Origin: Pyrrhoderma lamaoense
Taxonomy: Eukaryota > Basidiomycota > Agaricomycetes > Hymenochaetales > Hymenochaetaceae
DNA: 64,000 nucleotides
Direction of reading: 5' to 3'
Assembly: GCA_002794735.1 (NCBI GenBank)
Contig: NBAZ01000004.1
Span: forward strand, 124,001 to 188,000
The notes beneath the pieces are model-generated. The model had not been told where the DNA came from. It was given only the letters and a program-made list of their open reading frames with translations, and did not search any database. This document shows positions 35,401 to 47,683 of the stretch, one piece after another. The translations under genes were made by a program, and so were the position numbers. Position 1 is the first letter of the stretch; each line of letters opens with the position of its first letter.

Positions 35401-38173
35401 CGCTACGCCGGTACCATAATACCGATCATATACTTATAGAAGTAAAAATTCAGTAAGTGAAACGTATATTATGAAGTATATATACATACCCTCGAATCCC
35501 TTCTCTGTATAGATAAGATCGGGATATCCGAACTCAGGGCCCTGAGCTACGAAAACTGCTAGATTACTACCCTTTATACTAGACAAAGGAATATTTGCAT
35601 CCTCAAGTGCCTCTACAGAAACTTCAAGAGCGCATCTGGCCCCAGGCGTAACGAAATAAGCTTCCGCAGGGCTGATACCAAAGAAAGCATTGTCATAACT
35701 AGCAACCTCAATTCTACCCATTTGAGTGAAGTTTATCGACCCTGCCTGTGGCTTTGTTGTGGAACCAGGAGGGACATAGAAACTCTCATGGTCCCATCGA
35801 TCGTTACCCATATGTTGTAAAACATTGATCTTCTCCACAAGTGCCTTCCAGAAGGCATGCTCGTCGTTGACACTGCCAGGGAGACGGAAAGCCTGACCAA
35901 CAATGACGACATCATCGTCGGATGTATTGATAATCTGTGGGGTTAATGTCTTCGAAATCACTCCCCGCTTTTGATTCAATTTGTCAGAAATTGCGGCCGC
36001 AAGTTGGGGGAGGTCAACATAGTCATGGCAAGCGCTCATGGGAAAATCAAGTCCAAAGCGGTTGTTCAACTTTGATACGATACGGGTTGCCATATTAGAA
36101 TCCATACCAAGCTAGTTATCATGTCAGTATCTTATAAATAAGAAATGATCAGATTCTAACCTCCGCAAAAGAAGAGTCACGATTCTCTTCAAGCAATTCT
36201 CTTGATATTCCTAGGCCTTCGGCAATGATAACGGCGATTTCACTCTCAATTTCTTCCAAACTTTGGGTCACAGGTACCTCTTTCTTCACTTCTCTGAAGC
36301 GTGATAGTTTGGGATCATCTAACAGTGCCTTCAATCGTTCACCAAACCTCTCTTCCAAAGCCTTCCTCCATATCAAACCCTTGCGGGTCATGGGTATCTT
36401 TTCACCCTCGGGAAGGACAAGTATGCGCGATGCTGGGACTCGAAGAGGAGGATGGAGAGTTTTATTTACCGCAGCAAACGCACGCAATATTTCCTGAGGC
36501 TTGAATCCATCTTCTGAAGGTTCGACAATTGCACATACAACATCTGCTGCCCCCTTCAAGAACTTGTCTCCGACCAAGGCTACACGAGCGATACTCGATG
36601 ATTCTGAAAGCTCTCTTTCTGGGACACGCGGGTCTAACAGTTCAGCAGATCCAAGTTGGATATAATCCTCTCGTCGGCCTTGCCACATCAAACGTCCATT
36701 GATGCAACTATAGATATCTCCAGTACTGAATGTTGTCACGCCATTCTCGTCTGTGACATGAGAGCTACTCTTAAAGTTGCGATAACCCTTGCTGATATAT
36801 TTGCTGCGAACAATCAGTTCGCCATCTAATTTTGTGTGAGCTTATTTGATATAACCCAAAAAAAGACATAAAAAAACTTACAACTATCACTTTCTACACC
36901 TTCCTCATCCAGTAAAGTTAAGGTTGCATCGGTGACAAGCACTTCCTTGATGGGATATCCACCTTCTAGCATTGTCTCAATACCAACCTCAAACAATGCA
37001 CCTGAACAGCAGCGTGAGTCACATATCTTACAGGCAAAATTAACTACTTACCAGAAAGTTCTGTCATTCCAATGCTAACATCAAGCTTCAGTCCATGTTC
37101 CTCTGCCCATTTTTGTACTTCATCATCCGTCAGAGCCCCACCACTTAGTAATTGCCTGCAGTCCTTGAGGAAGTCGAGGTAGTGAGGATTACGAGAGCAT
37201 TCTTCTTTGATTTGCTTATAGAGCCATGGAACACCAGATATCATATCTGCCTTCGCTCTGTAAGCCGTCCGTAAGAGAATTGCGCCAACATCATACGATT
37301 GTCCCTGTACTGGACGTGATACTGCGCTGGATTCTGAAATGGGATATGTTGATGGAGGTACTCCAAATATATAGCAACCGACAGGTATGATACAGTGACA
37401 TGTGAAGTCATTAGCAAGCGACATAATGTGAGAAAATGGTCCCCAACCAAGAACCCTGAAACGTTCTGGCCGGGCCTCTACTGGGATATTACGGCGTATA
37501 CGCCAGGTTTCCAGTTCGAGAGAAGCGTTTGAGTATAGAGTGCCGTGGTTAATAGGAACGCACTTCAAATTTGCAATGGATGATGCTGATGATGTGTACA
37601 GATATATGGCATCATCTTCAGGATGAGGAAGAAGTCTAGTGTTTACGGTGGGTACATTGTTTGATCCAACTGAGAATTTCTGGAGTAACGAGGGAATTCC
37701 AGACTCCGAAGTTACGAAAGGTAAAGCGGTAAGGCCCATATCTAAAAAAGGAGTAACTTAGCACACTTTGGAAAGAGGGTCCTATATGAACGATGTACCT
37801 TTCACAATAGCTATGTTCCCCACAGCGGTGTCAGGAAGTATAATACAAGTAGGGTGCACGCCCTCAAGCATTCCGCGAAGCAAAGCTTCCGGAGCATGAT
37901 AATCCAAAGGAGCAATTACGCCCCAAGAAGCCAAGTCGCCAGAATAGAGATGAGCACATAAGGATGGTTCTCACTAACGAACGAGACAACGGGTCTGTCT
38001 CCAAATTTACTATGAAGCTCGGCAGCGAACTTTTCCACGAGTGCAAGCAGTTGACCATATGTCAATACATCACCACAACAATCGATACTTTGTTCAGAGG
38101 AATAGTCGGCCGCCGTCGCTACCTGTATAAATCTATGAATGGCTGTCATCGCGACGTCGTGGTGGGCGGCCAT
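29426..38173 (-). CDS. hybrid adenylation-polyketide synthase, A-ACP-KS-AT-DH-KR-ACP-ACP, about 2600 aa, with frame breaks
   Basis: Multidomain synthase that should activate a carboxylic acid as adenylate, load it on an ACP and extend it with acyl units. Eighteen exons (minus): 38173-37799, 37741-37052, 37001-36882, 36825-36161, 36111-35490, 35432-35372, 35316-35243, 35193-35127, 35072-35058, 34995-34717, 34644-34310, 34259-33592, 33536-33043, 32992-30926, 30871-30573, 30522-30018, 29960-29649, 29595-29426. A domain: APLDYHAPEA, GMTELSG, STGDIYS, TRKGLIWRK. ACP1: ELGMDS. KS: TACSGGL, HGTGT, FGHTESSAG. AT: GQGTQWQGMG, AHSLGE, GFHSH. DH: DHTLNSVPIVP and MDAVFH. KR: GMGEFG and LSSV, but no catalytic Tyr. 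Two C-terminal ACPs both read LSLGIDSISFTQLRAD. One base is missing near 37921-37924, near 30438-30440 and around the 34310/34259 junction. Not clear whether it is a pseudogene or miscalled sequence. Confidence 0.88.
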
Positions 38174-39031
38174 GGTCGTGATTCTTGTCGGGTGCCAGAG
38201 GGCTACGTCGTGTTGTTTTTATCTGTACAGGTTGCAAGTTTTGAAGCATAAAATGTTTTAGCAATAGCATTCATTTCAACGCAGATAGTTTGCGGCCGCT
38301 GTATCTTCAATATCAGATCTGATTTAGAGTAGCGTCGAATGGGAAAGAACTATGATCTGAAGCGGAATGTCACACAAAAGCCCTGGATAAGTACCATAAT
38401 AGTCCAGACGGCGACCCAGGCATGCAATTTGAGCTTAATTCAGCACCAGCCATGGTCACTTAAACTGCGAATCTAGACGTTGTGCCTTGTTCGTCACCGA
38501 GTGACCCGCTGCCGCAACTATGACTTTATAGGTGAATAGTGCGGACGCTGATCTAGTGTTCTTATATCACCGGGCGGTTTGAAGTGACGAATAGCAACAA
38601 GTATTAGGGTCCTATATGAAAAACGATAATGTAAATATCATTAAGCATCACATATTACGTTTTCCCAACTACAGTGTAACCGAAGTTAACTACGTAAGCG
38701 AACATCTTCGCGTGTTCAGTTCAGTCCAGAAGTATAATAACAAAAAACATGTCTGACTCTTAGTGACGAATTGTAATCATATTTCAACTCAACTCAGTAC
38801 CTTACCAAGATGATCAATTCTCTCTGATCAGGTCCAGTCGTGTCGGTTGTTAATTATAATCTATGTTAATCATGTTTACCATCTATGTTCGTGCCTGTAT
38901 TATTAAGTGTCTACTATACTAGTAAGTGCATATCGTATTTAAAAAGCAGAATCAGAGTCTATTAAAGTATTGATCTATTCTTGTTCTATATATATTAATT
39001 TCCCTTGCGCTCAGGGTTCTCTTCGGGACAA
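38174..39031. other. region between Zn2Cys6 gene and PKS start
   Basis: 0.86 kb that is upstream of the PKS and downstream of the regulator. It must contain the PKS promoter. A GCGGCCGC site is at about 38292. No coding exon is supported; the 95-codon plus frame at 37964-38251 is antisense to PKS exon 1. Confidence 0.5.
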
Positions 39032-41340
39032 TTATTCAAGCTCTTCAATCTTTCTTATTTGCTGAGCTGATTCCAATATTAGTACTGTCACTATAACCAA
39101 TGCTTCAAAATGAAAAGGAAAGGAGAACATACAGAAAATTAGATAGTTATCCGCTGCACCCGCACAGCGGAGCATCGCATTCTTGAGACGGGTAAGCAAT
39201 GTTTGTGCGTGCTCTAAACGAGTATTAGCGGTGGGTTCCTGGATTGCAATCGACAGAGCACGATGCTTCTCATCTATTAGTATTTTTGCAACACTCGTAC
39301 CAACGATCTGAAAGGCACGAACTCAATATTTATTCTTTTTCATAAAGGATTTGCACTTACGGCGAGTATTGGATCAAATACAGTAGCGTGCGAGACATCT
39401 GAGGTGACACCGCTGGATTGTAAGACCATCTCAAGTATAATAATGATCTCAGTGGCATGCTGAAGACTTGCATTCGCAGAGCGTTCAAGCTCTTCGGTAG
39501 ATGTAGCACTGGAGACTAGTATGCTATGCAGATTAATCATAGATGCATGAGCTAAGCAGTGGGTTACAATAAGAAGCCTCTGAATGTCATCAACATGTGC
39601 ACTACCATCCTGAACTTCCTCGTCTAAGGGCGTGAGATTTCGTGCAAAGTTTGCGACAGCCTGGGCTAATGTCTGTAATTCTGTTTCTGTTACGGCTCTC
39701 GCACGACCGTTGACTAGATCAACAATTGAGATTAACGGTTAATCCACTGTGACTTAGATTATGTATAAGATAAACCTACTTGCAAGTCTTGCTGTACGTT
39801 CATAAAGCACAGATACCTTGGCTCGAAGAGCGAACCGGGATTCTCCATTATTGCCTCTTTCGTATCTTGTAAGGCTTAGCAGAAACCCTCGAATAACCTG
39901 ACGGTCTTCGGATTCACGATTCCCTTGTGGCTGCGCAAGTCCGATTAGGGTATATCCGTCAGAACACCAAAAACTATAAAGAAGATGCATCTCGCTTACT
40001 TCGGTACGTTCAGGCGAAAACTTAGAAGGCCAATGTGTTTCTACCTGAGTTCCACGGGAGACGTCGTCAGTAATAAATCGAGGTGATCCAAGTGCAGCAC
40101 TCCAACAGGAATCGATATTATGGACTGCCCAGAAGACATTGATTCGTTCAGCTAGTTCATTTGAATCCCGGGCAGCACTGAGTTTCACTACAGGACTCAG
40201 GGGTGAATTCATTTCTTGTGCAATTAATGGCACGCTAATCCCAGTGTCCACTCCATTATTCCTGATTTGATGCAGTCCACAGCTCAGAGCGAGAGTCACC
40301 GCTGCATTGACGTGATAACGACCTTCAATAAACTGTCCCAGACAAAAGAAGTAATTTGCAAGGAGGACTTCCGCTTGCACAGCTTGAATACGTCGTTGTG
40401 CGATTTGAGACTCCTGTAAGTAGTATTAATATATCTTATTCTGAACCTTTAAAAGGAATATAACTTACATTTGCACCTTGAACGTGATATCCGAAAGGAT
40501 CATTCAGCGCTAGGATAGCCCTCTGTAAATATATATTCTCATGTTGCTTCGTTTGGTTATAGAAAGAGATACGAAGCGCCCATAGATAAACAGTATTTAT
40601 AAGAGCAGTATGGGGTCGTTCCGGATTATCAACAGGAAGTCCAACACAATTTCGGAACCGGGAAGGACTTAAGACAAATCCCAAGGCCAATGCATGAGGA
40701 AGAAATACCGATACACTTAATAATAACATCAGATCTATGTGGAGCTAATAGGCACATTATTGATACTAACAGGGTATCAGTGATTTGAACAGGTGGGTCG
40801 TCCATTTCCCACCATGCCACATTCCATGGGTGTTCTAAAGATATTCCAGAAGCGGTATTGCCTTCCGAAGCCATACCTGTATCTGAACTACCCTGCATTA
40901 CGTTGACTCCTGATGAAGAAGTCTCAATTGTAGCATAAGGGTTATATAAAGCGAGTGGCTGAGAGGGCTCTGGCTGAGCATTCCCTTCTAATTCGCGCAA
41001 CCTTGCTTCAAGGGCTAAAATGTTCTCCTCTAGGATCTGGGTACGTGTGCGACCTTGATTATCAGTATATTCACAGTCATCAACGCGTCCAGCTTCAATG
41101 CAAGGTGTGCAGACAGGGCGCATGCTATCACACCTCTAAACAAGGCCATGTTAGCAATAAATTTACATGTAACTTGAGGTAGTGAATAGAACAAACCATT
41201 TTCCGTCGTCTATGTTTTCAGAGGAAAGAGTAAGCATCACTTTTTCAGTCTACTTTCATCTAAACTTACCTGCATCGTATACAGGCTTTTCCACGCTGAA
41301 GAGTGTTTCTTCTAGAGGCAGTTGCACGACTTTCAGACAT
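39032..41340 (-). CDS. Zn2Cys6 fungal transcription factor, 652 aa, next to the PKS
   Basis: Nuclear regulator with an N-terminal binuclear zinc cluster and a fungal-specific middle homology region. Exons (minus) 41340-41270, 41209-41197, 41135-40771, 40715-40469, 40413-39780, 39713-39361, 39307-39032; total 653 codons. The cluster CIRC-RRRKMR-C-DSMRPV-C-TPC ... C is spread over three exons, the middle one being a 13-nt micro-exon encoding part of RRRKM. A coiled-coil-like dimerisation stretch follows (ILEENILALEARLRELEG), then FLPHALALGF, ALINTVYLWALRISF and LALSCGLHQI, which are typical of the middle homology region. A possible 30-nt intron near the C terminus would not change the frame. 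Position and strand suggest it may control the PKS, which starts about 860 bp downstream of its stop. Confidence 0.9.
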
Positions 41341-42528
41341 TGAAGACAAGTTCTAATTGCTGACCTCCACTATCGAAGTAGATGGTCGTTTAAATAGTTG
41401 ATTTGAGAGGTCTTGAAGGACCTAGAGTTTTTCTGACCCCGGCGGCGCCGATGAAGACATTCAGGCGGACATGTATGGTTGAGTACAATCTCCTTCCAGT
41501 CATCGACGAGCACGAAAGGAGACCATACGATGTTGTGAATACGGAACACTTCAGAATCTCCGGGCCACAGAAGCCCAGGTAAAAACCGGAGAGACTTAGT
41601 AATATGAGACGCTAGCATATCGTGCAATATGTATGGATGGTAACTAAAAATGACGAAGATAACTTCGGAAGAGAGAGATTGGTGGTTCTACGAACTTGAA
41701 TATATTCTTTGGAGGATACAGCATCATTGATCGGATGGACCGGATGGAAGAGGTTCGAGGGCAACTGTAACATTCTGGGAGCATTGGATCTTGACGTTGG
41801 CTTTCAGATATTTGATTGCAGAAAGAGTTAATTTCCGTATAGTCTAATTATAGACCAACCCATAGGAACAGATTCATACGAACGTAAGGTGAACATGAAC
41901 TATCCATATTGAGTTTATAGTCGGTAATCGTGGAAATGATAGATGTTCCGTTTCTTTCCGTGAATATGAGCCAATGGAAAAACTTGCAATCCCTTTGCTG
42001 TTCTTCATGAAACAACACGCACCAACGGAGGCAAGGACATGCGTTGATTATAGGTATCGGAATAATGAGGAGGAAAAATACCAAACGCTACTGTGTACGA
42101 TTATGTAGACTGTCTCAGCGTGAAACTCAGGATATCGTATCTTTACGCGCAGTTCAAGATTTGAGAAATTTAGGAAACCACGGCTTGTTTCAGAAGACCA
42201 GAAATATCAATATAGAGCTCTCTGTGTTCTGCTTTATTGTAGAGACCAGTAGTTTATTGAATCACTCGTTATGACTGTTATCGACGTTAAAATACTTACA
42301 CGAAGTATGAGATTGGCGGAGCTAATTTGGAAACACGTATCCGGACAGAATTACTAGGTTTGGTGATCGTGAACCCTGGCTTCCTTTCGGCTGCATAACT
42401 ATGACTAGCTATGTGACAGTGACGGTGACGGTGTCACAGAATAGTTCTAATTATAGGAACCTGGAAGCAGAGCCAGTTATGCCTACTTATGGTCTCCCCT
42501 TAGTTTACGGATGCGTTGAACATTAACA
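41341..42528. other. divergent intergenic region between Zn2Cys6 gene and HIR1
   Basis: 1.2 kb holding two divergent promoters. Frames at 41370-41627 (minus) and 42044-42274 (plus) show no motif. A short tandem GTGAC(A/G) array flanked by TGTGACA and TGTCACA lies at 42411-42437. Confidence 0.5.
42411..42437. repeat. GTGACR tandem array with palindromic ends
   Basis: Three GTGACA/GTGACG units in a row between TGTGACA and its reverse complement TGTCACA, about 100 bp upstream of the HIR1 start. It may be a protein-binding site or a simple repeat. Confidence 0.5.
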
Positions 42529-45500
42529 ATGCGATTCACAAAGCCAGCATGGGTTATGCATCAAGGTTCTTATACTCTCTGAATATCAGAATGGGCTATT
42601 TTCTGAAAAACTCTCAATAGATGGCACACGCTCTGAAAATGCAAAGCGATTGTCAATATTCTCGGTTCACGTCCATCCTGATGGTTCCCGAATTGCATCT
42701 GGCGGTTTGGATGCAAAAATAAGAATATGGAGCACCAAACCTATACTCAATCAAGCAGCTGAGATGGCAAATAAGCCCCCAAAGTCATTGTGTACCCTTA
42801 CCATGCACACTGGTCCTGTTCTCACAGTCCGTTGGGCACACTCGGGTCGCTGGCTTGCTAGCGGGAGTGACGATGCAATAATTATGATCTGGGACCTTGA
42901 TCCGTGAGTCAATTAAAACAACACTCCCTGGTCATCTATACTTATGAGATGTAATAACTCATATAGAACTGGGTCGGGGAAAGTATGGGGTTCTGATGAA
43001 TATAATGTAGAGGGCTGGAAACCATTAAAACGTTTGCCGGGTCACGAAAGTGGTGAGTGTCACACATATTGAAGACTCCCGAGCTTAGTCTAATAACAAA
43101 TGTCATATTTCAAGATGTGACTGATCTCGCATGGGCTCCTGAAGATCGTTTCTTAGCGTCTACGGGGTTGGATTCCAAGGTTCTAATATGGTGCGGATAT
43201 ACATTGGATTGTCTTTCAAGACTTGATTTGCACCAAGGATTTGTAAAGGGTGTGTGCTGGGATCCTGCCGGAGAATTTCTGGCGACTCAGTCAGACGACC
43301 GTACTGTTCGTATATGGCGAACAACGGACTGGGGTATTGAAGCTACAATAACAAAGCCATTTGAACACTCTCCTGGAAGCACTTTCTTTCGGCGACTCAG
43401 GTACGATGGATATACTACATATCATTCCCCCTCATTCTTATATATGTTTCTAGCTGGTCCCCCGATGGAGCACATATCACCGCTTCTAATGCAACAAATA
43501 ACAATGGATACGTTTTTACCGCGGCCGTTATATCAAGATCTTCATGGACGTCAGATATCAGTCTTGTTGGGCACGAAAATACCGTAGAGGTTGCTTCATA
43601 CAATCCTCATATATTCCTTCGTGATCCCACTTCTTCTGTCATTGCCGCAAATATTTGTAGTGTTGTCGCTTTAGGTGCAGACGATCGTTCTATTAGTGTT
43701 TGGCAAACTAAGAGCGCTCGTCCTCTGGTCGTCGCGAAGGAAGTTTTTGAGCGTCAGATTATGGACTTGAGTTGGTCCTCAGATGGTCTTACACTCTATG
43801 CGGTTTCTAGTGACGGGACCCTTGCAGTTTTTGCGTTTGATAAATCTGAATTAGAAGGTATTGCACCTCCGGACGCTCAGCGTCAATACCTCTCGAAGTT
43901 TGGCTTTGTTCCTTCCCCGCTTCCGAATGGGTACTCTCATGTGAGACACGAGACAAATGGTCTCATAAACGGTCGCTCAACACCTCCGTTAACACCCCCT
44001 CTGCTCATCAAGGAGGCTTTGGGCAAGCTCAACCCAATAACCACGGGGAACAAATCACAACACTTATTGCCCGAAGGGGTCCCAGGCGTCGCGATCGCGA
44101 TAATACGCGAAGGCGAGTACAGCCTTCCTTTGAAGGCACCCTCGCTGGACCAGCAAGTTCTTCTCGGCGGTTGTCTATGAATCTGAATACAAACGTTCCA
44201 GATTTCCTGCCTCCACCCCTCTCGTCTACTTCCGGAAATAGTGAGATACATAAAGCAATGGATATTGATAGTGAATTCGGAATGGATATGACTGTACCAA
44301 TAAATGCCCTAGACACTCGTGGAACTAAGCGAGGAAGGGGTGACGGGCAAACTATGTCTGTCGCCTTCGGCGAAGATGGAAACAAACCTCCAAAAGCACG
44401 AACACTTGGCGGTGATAGAGTGTATGGATCAGGTATCACTGATGTTCATGAAATTAGAAGAGTCAAGAATGAAGTGGGCGGTAGTTTACATCTACAAGGT
44501 ATCGATACTGGAAATGTATCCCCATTCATGAATGGACCAGTAGGGGCGGGTGTACTTCCCGTTCCAACTCTGAAAAACTTTCTCGAGGCACGAGTTGAGG
44601 AAACCGGGGATATTCTTGAGGCAAGAAACTCGGAAGATGGATCTGGTCTGTTTTTTCTAAAATCTATAATCAGCTGCATCGATGCACTTACTATATTATC
44701 CATAGAACATAGCGAAGTTTCATTCTTTACATCCAAAGAAAAGACTGCTCAGTGGCTTGATTATCTCCCGTCTCCTGCACTAAAGATATGTGCATCTAGC
44801 AAGTTTTGTGCTGTTGCTATGGATGATGGTTCCGTCAATGTTTACTCGATGACAGGTAGAAGGTAAAGCAACATTTCTGATCAACCTGAGTTTATCTACT
44901 AATGTGCTACAGAATCATGCCTACAATGACACTTGGGAGGAGCATTTCGTTTTTGGATGCAGCAAATCACTTCCTTATGGCAATCACATCTTCTGGGCAG
45001 GTCTTTATTTGGTGAGTGGGAAGCATACACATTCTTCCATTGGCGATTTCTAACGTAAACTAGGAATACAAAAACCTCGTCGGCACTTCATGCCCCGGCC
45101 TCTTTGCTTCCACTTTTAGTGTCTTCCCCTCCTTCGCCCGATAAGCCTAATGGCGAGTCCCCATTTATCCTCTCTGCTGTTGTCAGGCCGAACGGATCCC
45201 CCTCATTCACCTCAGTAGTGGCTCATATTTGAGCTATGACTCCAAATTACTTTCATGGGTTCGTGTTTGTGAAAGCTGGTGGGCAAATGGCTCGTCAGCT
45301 TGGAAAGGTCGACAGCGTAACGTTACTTTGACTAGTGGCAATGGCTTTGGAAATGGAATAATATCATCAATGGAGGCACGTATGGCTGAGTTCGCTAATG
45401 TAGATAACGGGAAGATGCGACCCCACTGGTGGGAGATTGCCATGACCTTGGGACACTTGGAAGCACGCATGCACTCTGCGAAGGTCCTTGAAAGCCCACA

Positions 45501-45886
45501 AGAGTATCGACAGGCGTTGTTACTATATGCAAAAACTATTGCTGATGAGCGTTTCCGTGGAAAGGCGGAGGAACTATTGAAGGATTTATATGGCCCTGTG
45601 TATTGGTATGTATCAGGCATAGACTAACAGAAGGGTAAATGCTGATGATTCTTACTCTATACCTTCAGCCGTCCTGGTAGATCGGATGACGCCTGGTCTC
45701 CAACCATTCTCGGCATGGCTAAAAGAGATCTGGTAAAAGAAGTTATTTCTATATTCAGTGCGTTCTTCATATTTTTTGGCTGGCCGAGAAACACTACTGA
45801 CCTTGTCTACAGCACGGAGCAAAACTTTCACTAAGTTAGCTCAGGATTATCAAGACTTATTAAGGAAATCAATTGCCGATGAGTAA
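42529..45886 (+). CDS. HIR1: HIR1/HIRA histone chaperone, about 968 aa, two single-base breaks
   Basis: Subunit of the HIR complex that deposits H3-H4 outside replication and represses histone genes. Exons 42529-42565, 42621-42903, 42967-43052, 43115-43400, 43454-44862, 44913-45011, 45064-45605, 45669-45757, 45813-45886. The N terminus MRFTKPAWVMHQ, then FSVHVHPDGSRIASGGLD and IRIWSTKPIL, is diagnostic. Seven WD40-type repeats follow. A B-domain-like NTRRRVQPSFEG (about 44115-44150) fits the Asf1-binding site, and YDSKLLSWVRVCESWW opens the C-terminal HIRA domain. Frame changes near 43995-43999 (run of five C) and near 45190-45202 each fit one missing base: exon 5 and exon 7 are both one base short of the expected phase. 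For the first break a 53-nt intron with a poor GTCTCA donor is a weaker alternative. Confidence 0.92.
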
Positions 45887-46544
45887 GGTTTTGGATCATG
45901 TCATCCTTGGATCACTTTTTTTGTTCAGTGTTGTACGCCTGCTTTGAGTATATCTAATTTATCTCTTCTTCTTCTTTCGTTATCTGCAAGCACTTGTTTT
46001 CCTGGTATTTGCATCTTTATTTGTCTTCGTCAATTATTGTACTGTATGACAGATGTATAATAATATATCTCTATTATCACGGATTATATTTTATAAATCT
46101 AAAAAGTTATCCAATAATTGTGAGCGAACAGTAACTTGATTACATGTAAGTTCTTAGTACTGGGTAGACTGAATAACGCTATCACGTGTAAAGCTTGCGT
46201 GACATGGAGAACTCCAGAAACAAAAGTGCATGATTATTGCTCTACTTGTCACAGTTCCTACTAGACGCATAGTTGGCTGGAAAAGTACATGAGTACACGG
46301 ATTAATATAGGAACATGTTGTGAACAAAGTGAAGACTTTGGACCCGTAATAGAGCCTGTACTACACGAAAAAAGGTTGTTCTCCTGACTACCATGACTAA
46401 GTAGTAACCTGATATGTCTCAATAAAGTGACGTCAGCTCTTAGGCCATACTCCCGTGGTCAGTGATAATATACAAATATCTGCTGTGATATATAACTTCG
46501 ATTCGTGTTTCCACCAACTATAAGGGCCCTAATTTCTAGACATT
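45887..46544. other. intergenic, no gene seen
   Basis: About 660 nt: the 3' region of HIR1 (CTT-rich then AT-rich) and the promoter of the next plus-strand gene. No coding signal. Confidence 0.5.
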
Positions 46545-47683
46545 ATGACGGAAACTGTTATTCGCGAGGTCACAAACAATGTCTGGACGTTTTCACGGTG
46601 AACATTGTACTTGACTGAGTGGAGAAGAGCTGGGACTTACATAGTTTTGTTCAGTCCATTCTCTCGTTTTAACATTTTTCCTGTAGGAGGGAGGTCTACC
46701 GTGATAAAGCTTTCCAACGGTGACCTTTGGGTTACCGCTAGTACTCCTCTTGACTCAGCCACGAAGTCAAGACTAGAAGATCTCGGAGGCAGGGTCAAGT
46801 ATATTGTGGGGTTAGACGCCGTTCATAACCTCTATCTCCGTGAGTGTATCCCAGTCATTGTGCATATTACTGAAATTGATTATTTATTACAGCTGAATTT
46901 AAGGCAACTTATCCTGACGCGAAACTCATTGGAGTCCCTGAGCATCTATCTAAACCCAACCTTAAGGAGCTTAAGTTTGACGGAGGTATGAACAAAATCA
47001 GGGTTGAGATCCTGACTAAGGGCTTATCTAATCTGTTAGTCTACGGAGTGGATCCTGAGGGAACGAGATACGGGTTTGAAGACGAAATCAAAGCTTGGTA
47101 ATGCAGTATATTCATGTTGTTATCAAGACAGTAGACTGAATTACCCCCTTTCTTCCCCCTTTTCATCTCCCCTATAGTTACTTTTCGGGATTTTTGAATC
47201 AAGATGTTGCATTCAACCATATCGCTTCAAGGTCACTAATAGAAGCTGACCTGCTTTTCAATCTTCCGGCAAATGAACAGGTATGGAGTTCCGGACCTGT
47301 GTTATATACTTTTTTGCTTATAAATTACCCAGTATTCCAAGTCTAAGTCATCCGGGAATATACCGATCTTTGGATCTCTCCTGAATCCATACTCCTGGGC
47401 TCATAGGAGGTTCGTCTACAATGCAGGTGTGGATAAAGAGTATGTATGACAACGCCACTGTACTTTGACAAATCCTTACAATCGTGCAGTGCTATGAAGC
47501 GTGACGCTCGGACCGTTGCAGGATGGGACTTTGACAGGATTATTCCTTGTCATGGGGTAAGATTGGCCCGCACCTTGATTTATAAGACCGATATTCTAAT
47601 GATACAAATCGGTCTATTAGGATGTCATTGATACAGGAGGGAGAAAGGCATGGTTAGAGGCTTACAAATGGTACCTTCAATAA
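46545..47683 (+). CDS. DUF4336 (metallo-beta-lactamase-like) protein, 242 aa
   Basis: Small soluble protein of the DUF4336 group, related in fold to metallo-beta-lactamases; reaction unknown. Exons 46545-46597, 46655-46839, 46893-46985, 47040-47097, 47178-47280, 47333-47439, 47490-47556, 47621-47683; total 243 codons. Marks include VWTFSRPFSRF across intron 1, FPVGGRSTVIKLSNGDLWV, GRVKYIVGLDAVHNLYL, FKATYPDAKLIG, EADLLFNLPANEQ and WDFDRIIPCHGDVI. The IIPCHGD segment is where the fold places a metal-site histidine. No signal peptide or membrane segment is present. Family assignment comes from motif memory, and the biochemical role is unknown. Confidence 0.82.

Noticed and set aside
40749..40770. 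22-nt intron in the Zn2Cys6 gene giving LHIDLMLLL
   Set aside because: A 55-nt intron (40716-40770) with a proper acceptor gives TLVSVFLPHALALGF, matching the family without an ultra-short intron.
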